In this document: piece by piece, positions 47,867 to 56,678 of the stretch | How positions within the stretch are numbered: position 1 is the stretch's first letter | Layout: each line of letters begins with the position of its first letter | Assembly: GCA_019454125.1 (NCBI GenBank) | Contig: CP075365.1 | Span: 2,412,218-2,476,217 of the forward strand | DNA: 64,000 bases | DNA from: Fimbriimonadaceae bacterium | GTDB lineage: Bacteria > Armatimonadota > Fimbriimonadia > Fimbriimonadales > Fimbriimonadaceae | Direction: 5' to 3' | Position numbers and translations under genes: made by a program | The notes under the pieces: generated by a model | Database searches by the model: none | Told to the model about the DNA's origin: nothing | Seen by the model: the letters and a program-made list of their open reading frames with translations, nothing else

Positions 47867-48627
47867 TGGGTATAGCTCTTGAGGCGGAGGACGCTCGTCT
47901 GACTAATCTGACGTCCGTCGGAGTTCATCGCAACGACTTCTTGGCGGAAACGCACCATTCCGACATCTTTGGCCCAGTAAGTGGTGGAGGAGGACCGGAA
48001 CTTCACGTTGTTCTCCTGGTAGGAGGACTCCGTTTCGGTGGCCAGGGCCTGCATGCGGCCCATCGCCGTATCGACCTCCTGCACGCCGCGGGTCGAGTTC
48101 TCCATGTTGAGCGGGCCAGGGGTCGCGGCCGGGCGGATGCCCGTCACCGCCATCTTCAGCGATTCGCGCTCCTTCACGGGGAAGCCGATGATGCGGACCG
48201 GCGGGTTGTAGGGCACTTCCGTCAACGGCCCCTCCATCGTCTTGCGGACCGACCCTGTCAGCTGGTAGATGCCCTTGTCGCTGACGCGCCAGTTGAGCCG
48301 GTCGGTGATCTTGCCTTCGCTGACCACTTCGATCGTCACGACCTTCCCGTCCGCCGTATCCTTGATACTTGCGATCTGGAACGTGACCTCGGACTTAGAA
48401 GTGTTCGACCCATTGGGCGTGGTCTGAACGCCTTCCGCCTCATAGACCCACCGGTTGCCGACCTTCAAGGGAAAGAGCTTGGGCCCGTCTCCTGGGGAGA
48501 GCGCCATCTCTTGGACGGGTTGCTTTTCCTGCGGCTTGTAACTGGAAGACTTGCCGGAGGAACCGCAACCTCCCATAACGACGAGCGAGACCGCAAGGGC
48601 GGCCAGGGGCTTAGTGAGTCCGTTCAT
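47863..48627 (-). CDS. lipoprotein of the rodA operon (FPLxxGxxWxY motif)
   Basis: A 254-residue lipoprotein with signal 'KPLAALAVSLVVMGGC'. The mature part begins with a disordered basic stretch and then 'LFPLKVGNRWVYEAEGVQTT', the motif shared with 46497, followed by 'TYWAKDVGMVRFRQEVVAMN'. It overlaps the upstream SecD-P1-like gene by four bases. Envelope location is certain from the signal; its biochemical role is not. Confidence 0.72.
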   Translation of the reverse strand: MNGLTKPLAALAVSLVVMGGCGSSGKSSSYKPQEKQPVQEMALSPGDGPKLFPLKVGNRWVYEAEGVQTTPNGSNTSKSEVTFQIASIKDTADGKVVTIEVVSEGKITDRLNWRVSDKGIYQLTGSVRKTMEGPLTEVPYNPPVRIIGFPVKERESLKMAVTGIRPAATPGPLNMENSTRGVQEVDTAMGRMQALATETESSYQENNVKFRSSSTTYWAKDVGMVRFRQEVVAMNSDGRQISQTSVLRLKSYTQ

Positions 48628-49763
48628 TTCGATCTTGATCCCGATTGAATGTCGTTAATAAGTTTGACAGCCTCGTCCGCTAACGACTCGGACGCGACTC
48701 TTTTTATGGTCACTTCGGTTCCGCTTAGGTCACTCTTGATGCGTGGGGCCGCGATCGCGACGCCCTCCATCGTCATCAAGAGCTGGAAGTTCGGGTGGTC
48801 CAGACTGTACTTCCAGAGCCTCTTCCGGCCCTCTGAGTTCAACTGGACGGTGATGTCCGAGAGCGGCTCCTTTCGGGGCCCGTCGTATTTGGAGTAGGTG
48901 GCACCCGTCATGTAGGCGTCACTAAGGATGACGGTCGCATGCCCCAAGATCGCCTCAACCTTCTTGGCATAGGCCTGGAGGCGGGACGGTTCGATCCGGG
49001 AGCGGAGGTTCTCCGCGACGTCCTCCGGCTTTTGGCCCGAGGCGATCTTTTCGAAGACGAGGTTGGCCTGGTCGCGGTACGTGCCGACGATCACGGCCTG
49101 GCTCGGGTTGAACTTGTCCATGATCTTGCTCTCGACCGTCGAGGCGAAGAGCGTCTTGTAAGGCTCCTGGATCCGGCACGTGATCTTCTGCACCTTGCCC
49201 TCGACGGGGACGTTCACTGTGACGGGACTGTCCACCACGATGCCGCTCAGGAGGGAGTTTAGGTTGAGTGTCTTGAGGGGGGTGCCGTCGAGGTTCGTGT
49301 GGAGGTCGCCCACTAACTTCGCCCGCAGGGTCGCATCGCCGTCCAGAGCTTTGCCGATATCCTCAGCGGTCCAAGTCACCGGCACCGGAGGCAGGTCGTC
49401 CTCCAGCTTGTTCACGCTCATGGTGAGCTTGCCGAGTGCCTCCGCGTCGCCCTGAAGGGCCTTCAAGGTCTCGCGGATCGGAAGGCGGGGAGCGCTGGCC
49501 GCGTCCTTCTCGTCGCTGGGCGACTCGAACCCTCCGACCGCCCCGTCCCGGCGGACCTCCGCCAAGTGGGCGATCCCGTTGCTCACGATGATCCGGTATC
49601 CGGCCTCCTTCGGCACCGCGATCAGGTTCACCCGGCCCGGCTTTATCGGCTCGGGGTTAAAGCCTGCCAAAGTGACGGCCGCATAGACCCGGGGGCCGGC
49701 GACGGCTATCCCGAGCGCTAACGCGCCAATGGCGGCAACTACGTAGCTTGGACGCAATTTCAT
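48624..49763 (-). CDS. SecD-P1-like extracytoplasmic protein
   Basis: A 379-residue protein with an N-terminal signal or anchor helix ('YVVAAIGALALGIAVAG'). Its last 75 residues ('DITVQLNSEGRKRLWKYSLD', 'TMEGVAIAAPRIKS', 'LADEAVKLIN') closely follow the P1 head of SecD/SecDF, where the family has 'VxLxLxxxGxxxF', 'xLDxxVxSAP' and 'xxEAxxLA'. But no six-helix transporter core is present. The middle (about 60-300) is helical and unassigned. It would sit outside the membrane; a role in helping exported proteins fold or leave Sec is an inference. It heads the eight-gene operon. Confidence 0.6.
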   Translation of the reverse strand: MKLRPSYVVAAIGALALGIAVAGPRVYAAVTLAGFNPEPIKPGRVNLIAVPKEAGYRIIVSNGIAHLAEVRRDGAVGGFESPSDEKDAASAPRLPIRETLKALQGDAEALGKLTMSVNKLEDDLPPVPVTWTAEDIGKALDGDATLRAKLVGDLHTNLDGTPLKTLNLNSLLSGIVVDSPVTVNVPVEGKVQKITCRIQEPYKTLFASTVESKIMDKFNPSQAVIVGTYRDQANLVFEKIASGQKPEDVAENLRSRIEPSRLQAYAKKVEAILGHATVILSDAYMTGATYSKYDGPRKEPLSDITVQLNSEGRKRLWKYSLDHPNFQLLMTMEGVAIAAPRIKSDLSGTEVTIKRVASESLADEAVKLINDIQSGSRSK

Positions 49764-49878
49764 AGGGGCTCGAGAGCCGCGCGGTTAATTCGAACAGATT
49801 ACCGGTATCGATGGTTCCAATTGCGACGGTTCTGACTCAAGCTTTACCCGAGGTGGGTCGAACGAAGGGGTACCATCC

Positions 49879-49900
49879 AGACGCCCACGGATGGGCGTCT
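49879..49900. promoter_or_regulatory. leader hairpin before ftsK
   Basis: Perfect 9-base arms AGACGCCCA (49879-49887) and TGGGCGTCT (49892-49900) around CGGA, 16 bases before the ftsK ATG and followed by TATTA. It could attenuate or terminate; if ftsK used a start at 49811 it would lie inside the gene. Confidence 0.45.
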
Positions 49901-49915
49901 TATTACTGGAGCAGG

Positions 49916-52144
49916 ATGCGGGGAACGGCCAGAACTCCCACTGCCACGCGTTCAAAGAGCGTGGCCCAACCGGTCGGCCATCGGACGAGCGATGCCCTGG
50001 GTGTGATCTTTATCGCCCTCGCCATCGTCCTGATCGCAGGCCTTGCCCTCCGTAACGGCGGCCTCGTCGGCGATGGGCTGACCTCGCTGTTGCAGACCCT
50101 CGTCGGGCGCGGCGCCTGGGTCGTGCCGGTTGTGCTCGGCTTCGCCGGCCTGAGTCTGCTTGCGGGCCGGACCGACGTCCAAGTCGGACGGGTCACGGTC
50201 GGCACCCTGCTGATCTTCGCCTGCACGGTCGGATTCTTCGCCCAGCCGCTCAAGGGCGACTACTTCGACCCCGCCGTGCTGACCCAGACCGGCGGCTACG
50301 CCGGGGCCGTCTTCGCCTGGCTCTTCGGCACCCTGCTCGGCGCGGCCAAACCGGTCGGCTTGGTCGCGATGGGCTTGGTGGGGCTCGTCCTCTGCCTGGA
50401 CGCGCCTTTGCACCAGATCCTCTCGCGGACCGCGGAGCAGGGCCGGAGGAAGCGCGTCGAAGCCCGCGTGCAAGAGGCGACCGCCCGACCCATCAAGAAG
50501 GCCGTCGTCGCCCTGCCCGAGTTCGACGACTCCCCTGAACAGGAGGTCCCAGGCGCCGCCGAACCGATCGCTACCCCCGAGTCCGTGCCCAATGTGATGC
50601 GGCCCAAGGCCGCCCCGAAGGTGACCTATGCCGCCGACCGGGTCGAAACGGTGCAACTGAACACGGAGACGCCCCGTCAGGGCTACGACCTGCCTCCCCT
50701 CGACCTCCTTGCCCCGCCGCCGGCAAAGTCCAAGCGCAGCAAGGAGGAGATGGAGCGGCACATCCAGACGCTCGAAGGCACTCTGGAGCAGTTCAAGATC
50801 GAGGCGAACGTCGTCGAAGTGGCCACCGGCCCCACCATCACCCGTTATGAGCTCCAGCTCGGGCCGGGCATCCCCGTCCGCCGCATCACCAACCTCGCGG
50901 ACAACATCGCGATGAACCTGGCCGCCTCCCACGTGCGGGTCGAAGCCCCCATACCCGGCAAGGCGGCCATCGGCGTCGAAGTGCCGAATGCGCACCGTTC
51001 GATGGTGACCCTCAGCGAGATGGTCGAGAGCCCGGAGTTTCACTCACCCGACAACAAGCTTTGCCTCGCGCTGGGCAAGGATGTCAGCGGCGTGAGCCGG
51101 TACACCGACCTCACCCGCATGCCGCACATGCTGATCGGTGGCGCGACCAACAGCGGCAAATCGATCTGCCTGGCCACGATCATCATGTCGCTCATCATCC
51201 GCCACACCCCGAAGGAAGTGCGCCTGGTGATGGTCGACCCAAAGCGCGTGGAGCTGACCTTCTTCGAGGGCCTGCCTCACCTCATGTGCCCGGTCGTGAA
51301 GGACGTAAAGGAGGCCCCTGGCGTGCTCCGGGCTGTGGTCCGGGAGATGGACCGCCGCTATGACCGCTTCAGCGAAGCGGGCGTCCGCAACATCGACGGT
51401 TGGAACGCCAAGGCGGACCCCGAGGACAAGCTCAGCTATATCGTCGTCATCGTCGACGAGCTGGCCGACCTCATGATCCAGGCCGCCGCCGAAGTCGAGA
51501 CCAGCATCTGCCGCCTCGCCCAGCTGGCGCGCGCGACGGGCATCCACCTGGTCATCGCCACCCAGCGCCCGAGCGTCGACGTCATCACCGGCACGATCAA
51601 GAACAACATCTCGTCCCGGACCGCATTCGCCGTCTCCTCCCAAATCGACTCGCGCACGATCCTCGACCAAGCCGGTGCGGAGAAACTCATTGGCAAGGGC
51701 GACATGCTTTTCCTGCCGATCGACCAGACAAAGCCCACCCGCATCCAAGGCTGCTATGTCAGCGAAAAGGAGATCGAGGCGGTCTGCGACTTCTGGCGGG
51801 CCCAGGAGAAGCCGCACTACGTGCTGAACCCGGTGCAGATCGCCATCGAAGAGCGAGAGAGCGAGATGCGGGAGGCCCAAGACGCCGACCCCTTCTGGGA
51901 AGAAGCCGTCCGATGGGTGGTCGAGCGGGGCGAAGCCTCGACCTCGATGCTCCAGCGCAAGTTCTCCATCGGGTTCCAGCGGGCCTCGCGTCTGCTGGAC
52001 GCAATGGAGGAACAGGGCATCGTCGGCAAGCGCGACGGCCCTCGCCCGCGACAAGTCCTCGTCGACCCGATGCAGGTCGAAGTCATCCTCGGGAACCAGG
52101 AGTACATGACCCCGGTCCCCGATGGCGAGACTATCGACGACTAA
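49916..52144 (+). CDS. ftsK: FtsK/SpoIIIE DNA translocase
   Basis: A 742-residue membrane DNA pump that clears chromosome termini at division. The N-terminus has four hydrophobic helices (about residues 25-160), then a proline-rich linker. The motor has Walker A 'GATNSGKSICLATIIMSL' and Walker B 'VVIVDELADLM'. The C-terminal gamma winged-helix ('EEAVRWVVERGEASTSMLQR' onward) reads DNA polarity (KOPS). ATG 49916 has GGAG four bases upstream, better than the in-frame ATG at 49811. It lies divergent from the SecD-P1-like gene and its end overlaps the PPOX gene by four bases. Confidence 0.95.
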   Translation: MRGTARTPTATRSKSVAQPVGHRTSDALGVIFIALAIVLIAGLALRNGGLVGDGLTSLLQTLVGRGAWVVPVVLGFAGLSLLAGRTDVQVGRVTVGTLLIFACTVGFFAQPLKGDYFDPAVLTQTGGYAGAVFAWLFGTLLGAAKPVGLVAMGLVGLVLCLDAPLHQILSRTAEQGRRKRVEARVQEATARPIKKAVVALPEFDDSPEQEVPGAAEPIATPESVPNVMRPKAAPKVTYAADRVETVQLNTETPRQGYDLPPLDLLAPPPAKSKRSKEEMERHIQTLEGTLEQFKIEANVVEVATGPTITRYELQLGPGIPVRRITNLADNIAMNLAASHVRVEAPIPGKAAIGVEVPNAHRSMVTLSEMVESPEFHSPDNKLCLALGKDVSGVSRYTDLTRMPHMLIGGATNSGKSICLATIIMSLIIRHTPKEVRLVMVDPKRVELTFFEGLPHLMCPVVKDVKEAPGVLRAVVREMDRRYDRFSEAGVRNIDGWNAKADPEDKLSYIVVIVDELADLMIQAAAEVETSICRLAQLARATGIHLVIATQRPSVDVITGTIKNNISSRTAFAVSSQIDSRTILDQAGAEKLIGKGDMLFLPIDQTKPTRIQGCYVSEKEIEAVCDFWRAQEKPHYVLNPVQIAIEERESEMREAQDADPFWEEAVRWVVERGEASTSMLQRKFSIGFQRASRLLDAMEEQGIVGKRDGPRPRQVLVDPMQVEVILGNQEYMTPVPDGETIDD

Positions 52145-52626
52145 AGCTCGATCTTGTGGGTCTCCCCAAGGTCGGGGCGCCGCCCCAGGATCCCTGCCAA
52201 GGCCATATCGATCATCTGCGCGACGTGGCCCTTCTTCGCCTCCCAATACTCGGCGCTCTCGATGGGGACCTTGATGAGGCACACGGACGGATCGTCAGGC
52301 CCCTCTGGGAACCAGACGGAGACCATCGGGTTCCACATGTCCCGTATCCTGATGCGGTCCTCCACGACAGACGCCCTCCCGCTGATGGAGACGTAGCGGT
52401 CGTGCTTGGGATCGGAGTAAGAGAGGTTTACGTGAGAGTCCTGGCCGATCTCGTGCGTCTTGCCCGAGGGGCAGGCGCTGAAAAACCAGAGGACCCCGTC
52501 CGCGTCGATCTCGTTCGTGAACATCGGCCTGCTCCGAAGCTGCCCCCCGCTCTCCGTGACCAGCATGGCGACCTTGACCCCTTCCACAAGGTCCCTCAGC
52601 TTCTGGATGTGCTCGTGCCGTTCCAT
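52141..52626 (-). CDS. pyridoxamine-phosphate-oxidase-like flavin-binding protein
   Basis: A 161-residue protein of the general stress protein 26/PPOX-fold group. 'KVAMLVTESGGQLRSRPM' is the typical FMN-binding start, 'DADGVLWFFSACPSGKTHEI' and 'HVNLSYSDPKHDRYVSISGR' the next strands. Such proteins bind flavin or F420 and their substrates are often unknown. ATG 52626 was chosen; the longer frame to 52746 overlaps cdd's promoter. It is convergent with ftsK and divergent from cdd. Confidence 0.87.
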   Translation of the reverse strand: MERHEHIQKLRDLVEGVKVAMLVTESGGQLRSRPMFTNEIDADGVLWFFSACPSGKTHEIGQDSHVNLSYSDPKHDRYVSISGRASVVEDRIRIRDMWNPMVSVWFPEGPDDPSVCLIKVPIESAEYWEAKKGHVAQMIDMALAGILGRRPDLGETHKIEL

Positions 52627-52677
52627 CACCCATACCAACGCCTGGCCGAGTAAGAGAACCGTAAGCGGAGGGACGTG

Positions 52678-52683
52678 TATGCT
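52678..52683 (+). promoter_or_regulatory. -10-like box at cdd
   Basis: TATGCT ends six bases before the cdd ATG at 52690; no Shine-Dalgarno between. Confidence 0.45.
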
Positions 52684-52689
52684 CGCCGT

Positions 52690-53100
52690 ATGACCGAGTC
52701 CGACTGGACACGACTCAAGGCGGCGGCGAAGGAGGCGGCGACCCACGCATACGCGCCCTATTCCCGGTTCCCGGTCGGGGCGGCCGCGATGGCCGAAGAC
52801 GGCACTGTTTTCGCCGCCTGCAACGTCGAGAACGCCTCCTATGGCCTCACCGTCTGTGCCGAGCGGGCCGCCCTCTTCGCCATGGTCGCCTCCGGGCGGA
52901 AGGTTGTGCGGGCGTTGGCCCTCTTCACCCCGACCCCCGGACCGGTCTCGCCTTGCGGCGCTTGCCGCCAGGTCCTGGCGGAGTTCATCCCGCCAGGGGC
53001 GGCCTGCCCCGTGCTTCTGTCATGCGACGGTGGCGCGGACGTCCTCACCGAAGCGGCCGAACTCCTTCCCCACCAGTTCCGCCTGGACAGCCGCCAATGA
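52690..53100 (+). CDS. cdd: cytidine deaminase
   Basis: A 136-residue homotetrameric-type cytidine deaminase that salvages cytidine and deoxycytidine to uridines. 'YSRFPVGAAAMAEDG', 'CNVENASYGLTVCAERAA' (zinc Cys and catalytic Glu) and 'SPCGACRQVLAEF' (zinc Cys pair) are intact. Small size matches the Bacillus-type enzyme. ATG 52690 follows TATGCT by six bases, so the mRNA may be leaderless. Confidence 0.95.
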   Translation: MTESDWTRLKAAAKEAATHAYAPYSRFPVGAAAMAEDGTVFAACNVENASYGLTVCAERAALFAMVASGRKVVRALALFTPTPGPVSPCGACRQVLAEFIPPGAACPVLLSCDGGADVLTEAAELLPHQFRLDSRQ

Positions 53101-53215
53101 GTTGCCGCCCACCTCAGTCCCGCACGGTTACCGGGGGCGAAGGCACCAATCCTGCAGGAATACGGACTCCAGATATAATCCTGGATTACCGTCAATCCGG
53201 TAAGAGACCAGAGTG

Positions 53216-53803
53216 ATGCTATCGTTCCTAGAGGGAAGGCGAGCCCGGTTGCGTCGGATCACCGACGATGAACCCATCATGGGGTCGATCGTTTGGACGG
53301 ACGATGACCGGCTTGGCGTGAACGTTGGCGAGCATCAACTGACGTTCGAAGGCGACACCGTGCTGCTCGAAGCGTTCGCCGCCACGCGGGAAGCCGAGTT
53401 CCGGGCGAGCGTGCTCTCTGTCGACGGCGGCATCTTGGAGTTGGCCTCCGAGCCAAAGCCCTTTCTCCACCCGGCCAAGGGCCCCTTCTCGATCCTGCCC
53501 GCCGACCTTCCCCTGCAGTGGCACGGCGCCTATGGCCCCGAGGAGATCAGGGCGCGGGCGATGGGCCCCAACGGCTTTGCCTATAGTTCTGGCATGCCCT
53601 TGCCGATGGGCGAGGAGCAGGAGTTCGACCTGTTCGTCGGGATTGAACACTTCCGACTGGCCGGAATGGTGGAATACCAGCGGATCCAACCCGACCGCTC
53701 GAACGGCGGCGTCTGCCTGCGCTTCGAAGACCGAATCGCCGCAGGGCGCTGGCTCAAGTTGGCCGAGTCCCTCACAAACTTCCGCGAGAAAGTCGCCCGC
53801 TAG
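53216..53803 (+). CDS. hypothetical protein, possible PilZ-like C-terminus
   Basis: A 195-residue soluble protein. The N-terminal half ('GSIVWTDDDRLGVNVG' and 'GDTVLLEAFAATRE') and the C-terminal half ('EQEFDLFVGIEHFRLAGMVE', 'NGGVCLRFED') recall YcgR-like flagellar-brake/PilZ proteins, but the strict cyclic-di-GMP RxxxR and DxSxxG motifs are not evident. So c-di-GMP binding is only a guess. It begins with ATG 53216 (GTG 53213 also possible) and its stop overlaps the convergent rmuC by four bases. Confidence 0.62.
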   Translation: MLSFLEGRRARLRRITDDEPIMGSIVWTDDDRLGVNVGEHQLTFEGDTVLLEAFAATREAEFRASVLSVDGGILELASEPKPFLHPAKGPFSILPADLPLQWHGAYGPEEIRARAMGPNGFAYSSGMPLPMGEEQEFDLFVGIEHFRLAGMVEYQRIQPDRSNGGVCLRFEDRIAAGRWLKLAESLTNFREKVAR

Positions 53804-55317
53804 AAAAGCTCCGTCTGCTTGCGCGAACCTTCCGCGCTTTCTTCCATGCTCACGAGCGCGGGCTGGAACTCCTGGCCCAACAACGGCCGCGGGCCGAAAG
53901 CGATCGGCTCGTCCACTTCGAGCTGGTCCGGGACCGGCAGCCCGTGGTCCCGGAAGCGGCGCGCGGCGGGCAGCACCCGCTTGTCGAGAGAGCCCCCGAG
54001 TTCGTTGAAGGCGGTGCCCGCCTTGTTCAGGGCGCTGCCAAGTTTGTTATAGTGCCCGACCAGTGAGCCGAGGCGGCTATAAAGCTCGGAAGCGTCCTTC
54101 TGCAACGCCCGGGCGCTCTCCGCGAGCTTGTCCTGGCGCCAGGAGTGGTCCACCAGCCGGAGCAAGCCGAGAAGGCTCATGGGCGAGGCCAAGATGACGT
54201 TGCACGCCATCGTCTCCTCCATCAGGCTCGGCCGGTACTCGAGGGCGGCGCGGTACGCCGATTCGCTCGGGACGAAGAGCACGATGAAGTCGGGCGACTC
54301 CTGCAAAAGCTTCGAATAGTTCTTCTTCCGGAGGGCGTTGGCGTGGTCCAGCAGCTTCTTCGAGTGGTCGCGCAGAAGGATGTCGCGACTGTTCTCGTCG
54401 TTCGACTCCAGCGCTTCGATGTAGCTCCGCATGGGGGCTTTGGAGTCCACGATCAACGCCCGGTTCCCAGGCATGCGGACGACCATATCCGGCCGCTGCT
54501 TGCCGTCCTCGCCCTCGAAAGTTAGCTGGGTGACGAAGCTGGTCCGCTCTTCCAGCCCGGCCATTTCGACCACACGCTCGAGAACCATCTCGCCCCAGCT
54601 GCCCGCTGAACCGGGGTCCTGGAGGGCCTTCACAAGGCGGCTCGTCTCCTTCGTGAGCCCGGCCTGTTGCTTCTCGAGCGGGAGCACCTGCTGCAAGAGC
54701 TCCTGGTAGGCGCCTTGCCGCCGTTGCTCCATGGTGCGGTTGTGGTCGTCTAGATCCTTCAGCCTCTCGCGGAGCGGCTTCAAAAGTTCGTCGATCGCGG
54801 TCTCGCGCTTGCCCAGCGCACCGTCCGCGGACTCTTTGTAGTGCGCGAAGAGGCGCTCGGCCGCCTTCTGAAGCTCCTCGGTCTGCTTGGCCAGTGTCTC
54901 CCCGGACAGGGCCTGGAACGAGTCCTTCAGCTTCTCTTCTGCCTTGCAAAGCAGGTCGGCCTGTTGCTGGATCGCCTGCTCCCGCTCCTCGAGCCTGGCC
55001 TCGATCCCGGCCTGGAGGCTCTCATAGCGCGAAAGGGTTTGCCGCAAGTCCTCGATGACGGAGTCCTTGGCCCCGATCTGCTGGGCCAGCTCGTCCAAGC
55101 GCGAGGCGCGTTCCTCCAGCCTGGCCACAAGCTTTTCCGTCTCCTGGTGGCCGGCCATCTCGCAAGCGAGCTTCGCGCGGGCCTCCTCGGCCAGCCGCTT
55201 CTGCTCTTCGAGCTCAAGGCGCAAGCCGGCGAGCGGCCCTTTCTGCAGGAAAAAGACCGCCGCCGCGCCAACGCCCCCGCCAAGCAGCAGGACGAGAATG
55301 CCTATCCAAATGTCCAC
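53800..55317 (-). CDS. rmuC: RmuC-family DNA recombination protein
   Basis: A protein of about 505 residues with one N-terminal membrane helix ('DIWIGILVLLLGGGVGAAAV'). A long coiled coil follows (about 30-225, 'RLEERASRLDELAQQIGAKD') and then the RmuC nuclease-like domain ('GSAGSWGEMVLERVVEMAGL', 'PDMVVRMPGNRALIVDSKAP', 'LASPMSLLGLLRLV'). RmuC limits recombination at inverted repeats; the catalytic details are not settled. The start is uncertain: GTG 55317 gives the membrane helix, while the frame remains open to 55446 over the small upstream gene. It ends overlapping the 53216 gene by four bases. Confidence 0.88.
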   Translation of the reverse strand: MDIWIGILVLLLGGGVGAAAVFFLQKGPLAGLRLELEEQKRLAEEARAKLACEMAGHQETEKLVARLEERASRLDELAQQIGAKDSVIEDLRQTLSRYESLQAGIEARLEEREQAIQQQADLLCKAEEKLKDSFQALSGETLAKQTEELQKAAERLFAHYKESADGALGKRETAIDELLKPLRERLKDLDDHNRTMEQRRQGAYQELLQQVLPLEKQQAGLTKETSRLVKALQDPGSAGSWGEMVLERVVEMAGLEERTSFVTQLTFEGEDGKQRPDMVVRMPGNRALIVDSKAPMRSYIEALESNDENSRDILLRDHSKKLLDHANALRKKNYSKLLQESPDFIVLFVPSESAYRAALEYRPSLMEETMACNVILASPMSLLGLLRLVDHSWRQDKLAESARALQKDASELYSRLGSLVGHYNKLGSALNKAGTAFNELGGSLDKRVLPAARRFRDHGLPVPDQLEVDEPIAFGPRPLLGQEFQPALVSMEESAEGSRKQTELF

Positions 55318-55358
55318 CTTATCAAGTATGGACGGGTTTGGGCTCCGTTGAGCCGCAC

Positions 55359-55466
55359 CTACGCTCTCGCGAACCAGATTGCCATGAGCACTCCAGCCAA
55401 GAGAACGCCGGCCCGCATCGCGTTTTGAACGTCGATCGCGTCGCAAAGCTCCAAAAACGTGTTCAT
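55359..55466 (-). CDS. 35-residue membrane peptide upstream of rmuC
   Basis: ATG at 55466 follows an excellent site, GGAGGAGGTGA (55471-55481 region), and opens 35 codons to TAG. The product starts 'MNTFLELCDAIDVQNAMRAG' and then has one hydrophobic helix, 'VLLAGVLMAIWFARA'. The strong ribosome site and hydrophobic helix support real expression. It is 41 bases upstream of rmuC's predicted start and may share its mRNA. No family is recognised. Confidence 0.6.
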   Translation of the reverse strand: MNTFLELCDAIDVQNAMRAGVLLAGVLMAIWFARA

Positions 55467-55588
55467 CGTCTCACCTCCTCCCGAGGGTTATGCAGGCGAG
55501 GGCGTGACACGTCCGTTACGGCTCCGCGTGACACCGGCTTGACCCCGGGACGGCCAAGGCCGGGCTCCCTAGGTAGCATTTCTCCACC

Positions 55589-56476
55589 ATGATCCACGCC
55601 CCTATCTCCAACCCGGGCCGACGCCTCCGCGACTTGATGGCGCAAGGAACGGTCCTGATGCCCGGCGTCTACGACGCCCTCACCGGCATCTGCGCGGAGC
55701 GGGCGGGGGCGAAGGCCGCCTATATCTCCGGTGCCGCCGTGACCAACAGCCAGTTGGGCGTGCCTGACATCGCGCTTGTCACCCTGGACGAGATCTCGAC
55801 CCAAGCCGCCCGGATCTGCCAGGTCGTCTCGATCCCCGTCATCTCGGACGCGGACACGGGGTTCGGAGACACCTGGAACGTCACCCGGTGCGTCATCGAG
55901 ATGGAGCGGGCAGGGCTCGCCGGCATCCACCTGGAAGACCAGGTGATGCCCAAGAAGTGCGGCCACCTCGACGGCAAAGAACTGCTTCCCGCCGCCGAGA
56001 TGTGCAGCAAGATCAGGGCCGCCGTCCAAGCCAAAAAGGAGGCGGACTTCCTCATCGTGGCCCGGACCGACGCCCGCGGCGTGGACGGGCTGGAATCGGC
56101 GGTAGACCGGGCGAAAGCCTACGTCCAGGCGGGCGCCGACGCCGTCTTCCCCGAAGGCCTCCAGGCCGAGGCCGAGTTCGAAGCCTTCCGCAAGGGCGTC
56201 GCCGTCCCCCTGCTCGCGAACATGACCGAGTTCGGCAAGACGCCGATCATCCCGGTCGGCCGCTTCAGCGAAATGGGTTACGAAATGGTCATCTTTCCTG
56301 TCTCCGCGATGCGCGTGATGCTAAAGTCCGTCCAGGATTTTTACGGGTTCTTACTGAATAATGGTACACAAAGTGGTTACCTAGAAAATATGGCGACACG
56401 GGCGGAACTGTACGAGCTAATCGCCTATCCGAGCTACGAAGCCGCCGACGCGGAATGGGCAAAAGAAGGAAAGTAA
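55589..56476 (+). CDS. prpB: methylisocitrate lyase-type ICL/PEPM family enzyme
   Basis: A 295-residue TIM-barrel enzyme. 'LMPGVYDALTGICAERAGAK', 'PVISDADTGFGD' (Mg-binding Asp) and 'HLEDQVMPKKCGHLDGKEL' carry the catalytic Cys124. PrpB splits 2-methylisocitrate to pyruvate and succinate in propionate breakdown; the KKCGH motif favours PrpB, but related 2,3-dimethylmalate or oxaloacetate lyases are possible. About 1.8 kb downstream lies a citrate/methylcitrate synthase, consistent with a methylcitrate route split by two PEP-CTERM genes. Confidence 0.88.
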   Translation: MIHAPISNPGRRLRDLMAQGTVLMPGVYDALTGICAERAGAKAAYISGAAVTNSQLGVPDIALVTLDEISTQAARICQVVSIPVISDADTGFGDTWNVTRCVIEMERAGLAGIHLEDQVMPKKCGHLDGKELLPAAEMCSKIRAAVQAKKEADFLIVARTDARGVDGLESAVDRAKAYVQAGADAVFPEGLQAEAEFEAFRKGVAVPLLANMTEFGKTPIIPVGRFSEMGYEMVIFPVSAMRVMLKSVQDFYGFLLNNGTQSGYLENMATRAELYELIAYPSYEAADAEWAKEGK

Positions 56477-56599
56477 GGCGCTGGAGCGCTAACCGCAGTC
56501 AAGAGGCACGGTTTTTATACCGGCTAAGCCATTTGCCGGATTTAGGGTTGCTCCCCGCTATTCATCTTCGAAGTGTGCCTTTCTGGCATTCTCGTTGCG

Positions 56600-56605
56600 T
56601 ATAAT
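56600..56605 (+). promoter_or_regulatory. -10 box upstream of PEP-CTERM gene 2
   Basis: Perfect TATAAT preceded by GCG, 73 bases before the ATG. No clear -35 at 17 bases. Confidence 0.5.
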
Positions 56606-56678
56606 CGATGACGCAACTGTGTGCTTCCAACGTTGGGCGCGCCAGAGCCAGTCGTTTCTAGGAAAGGTAAGACCAAAA

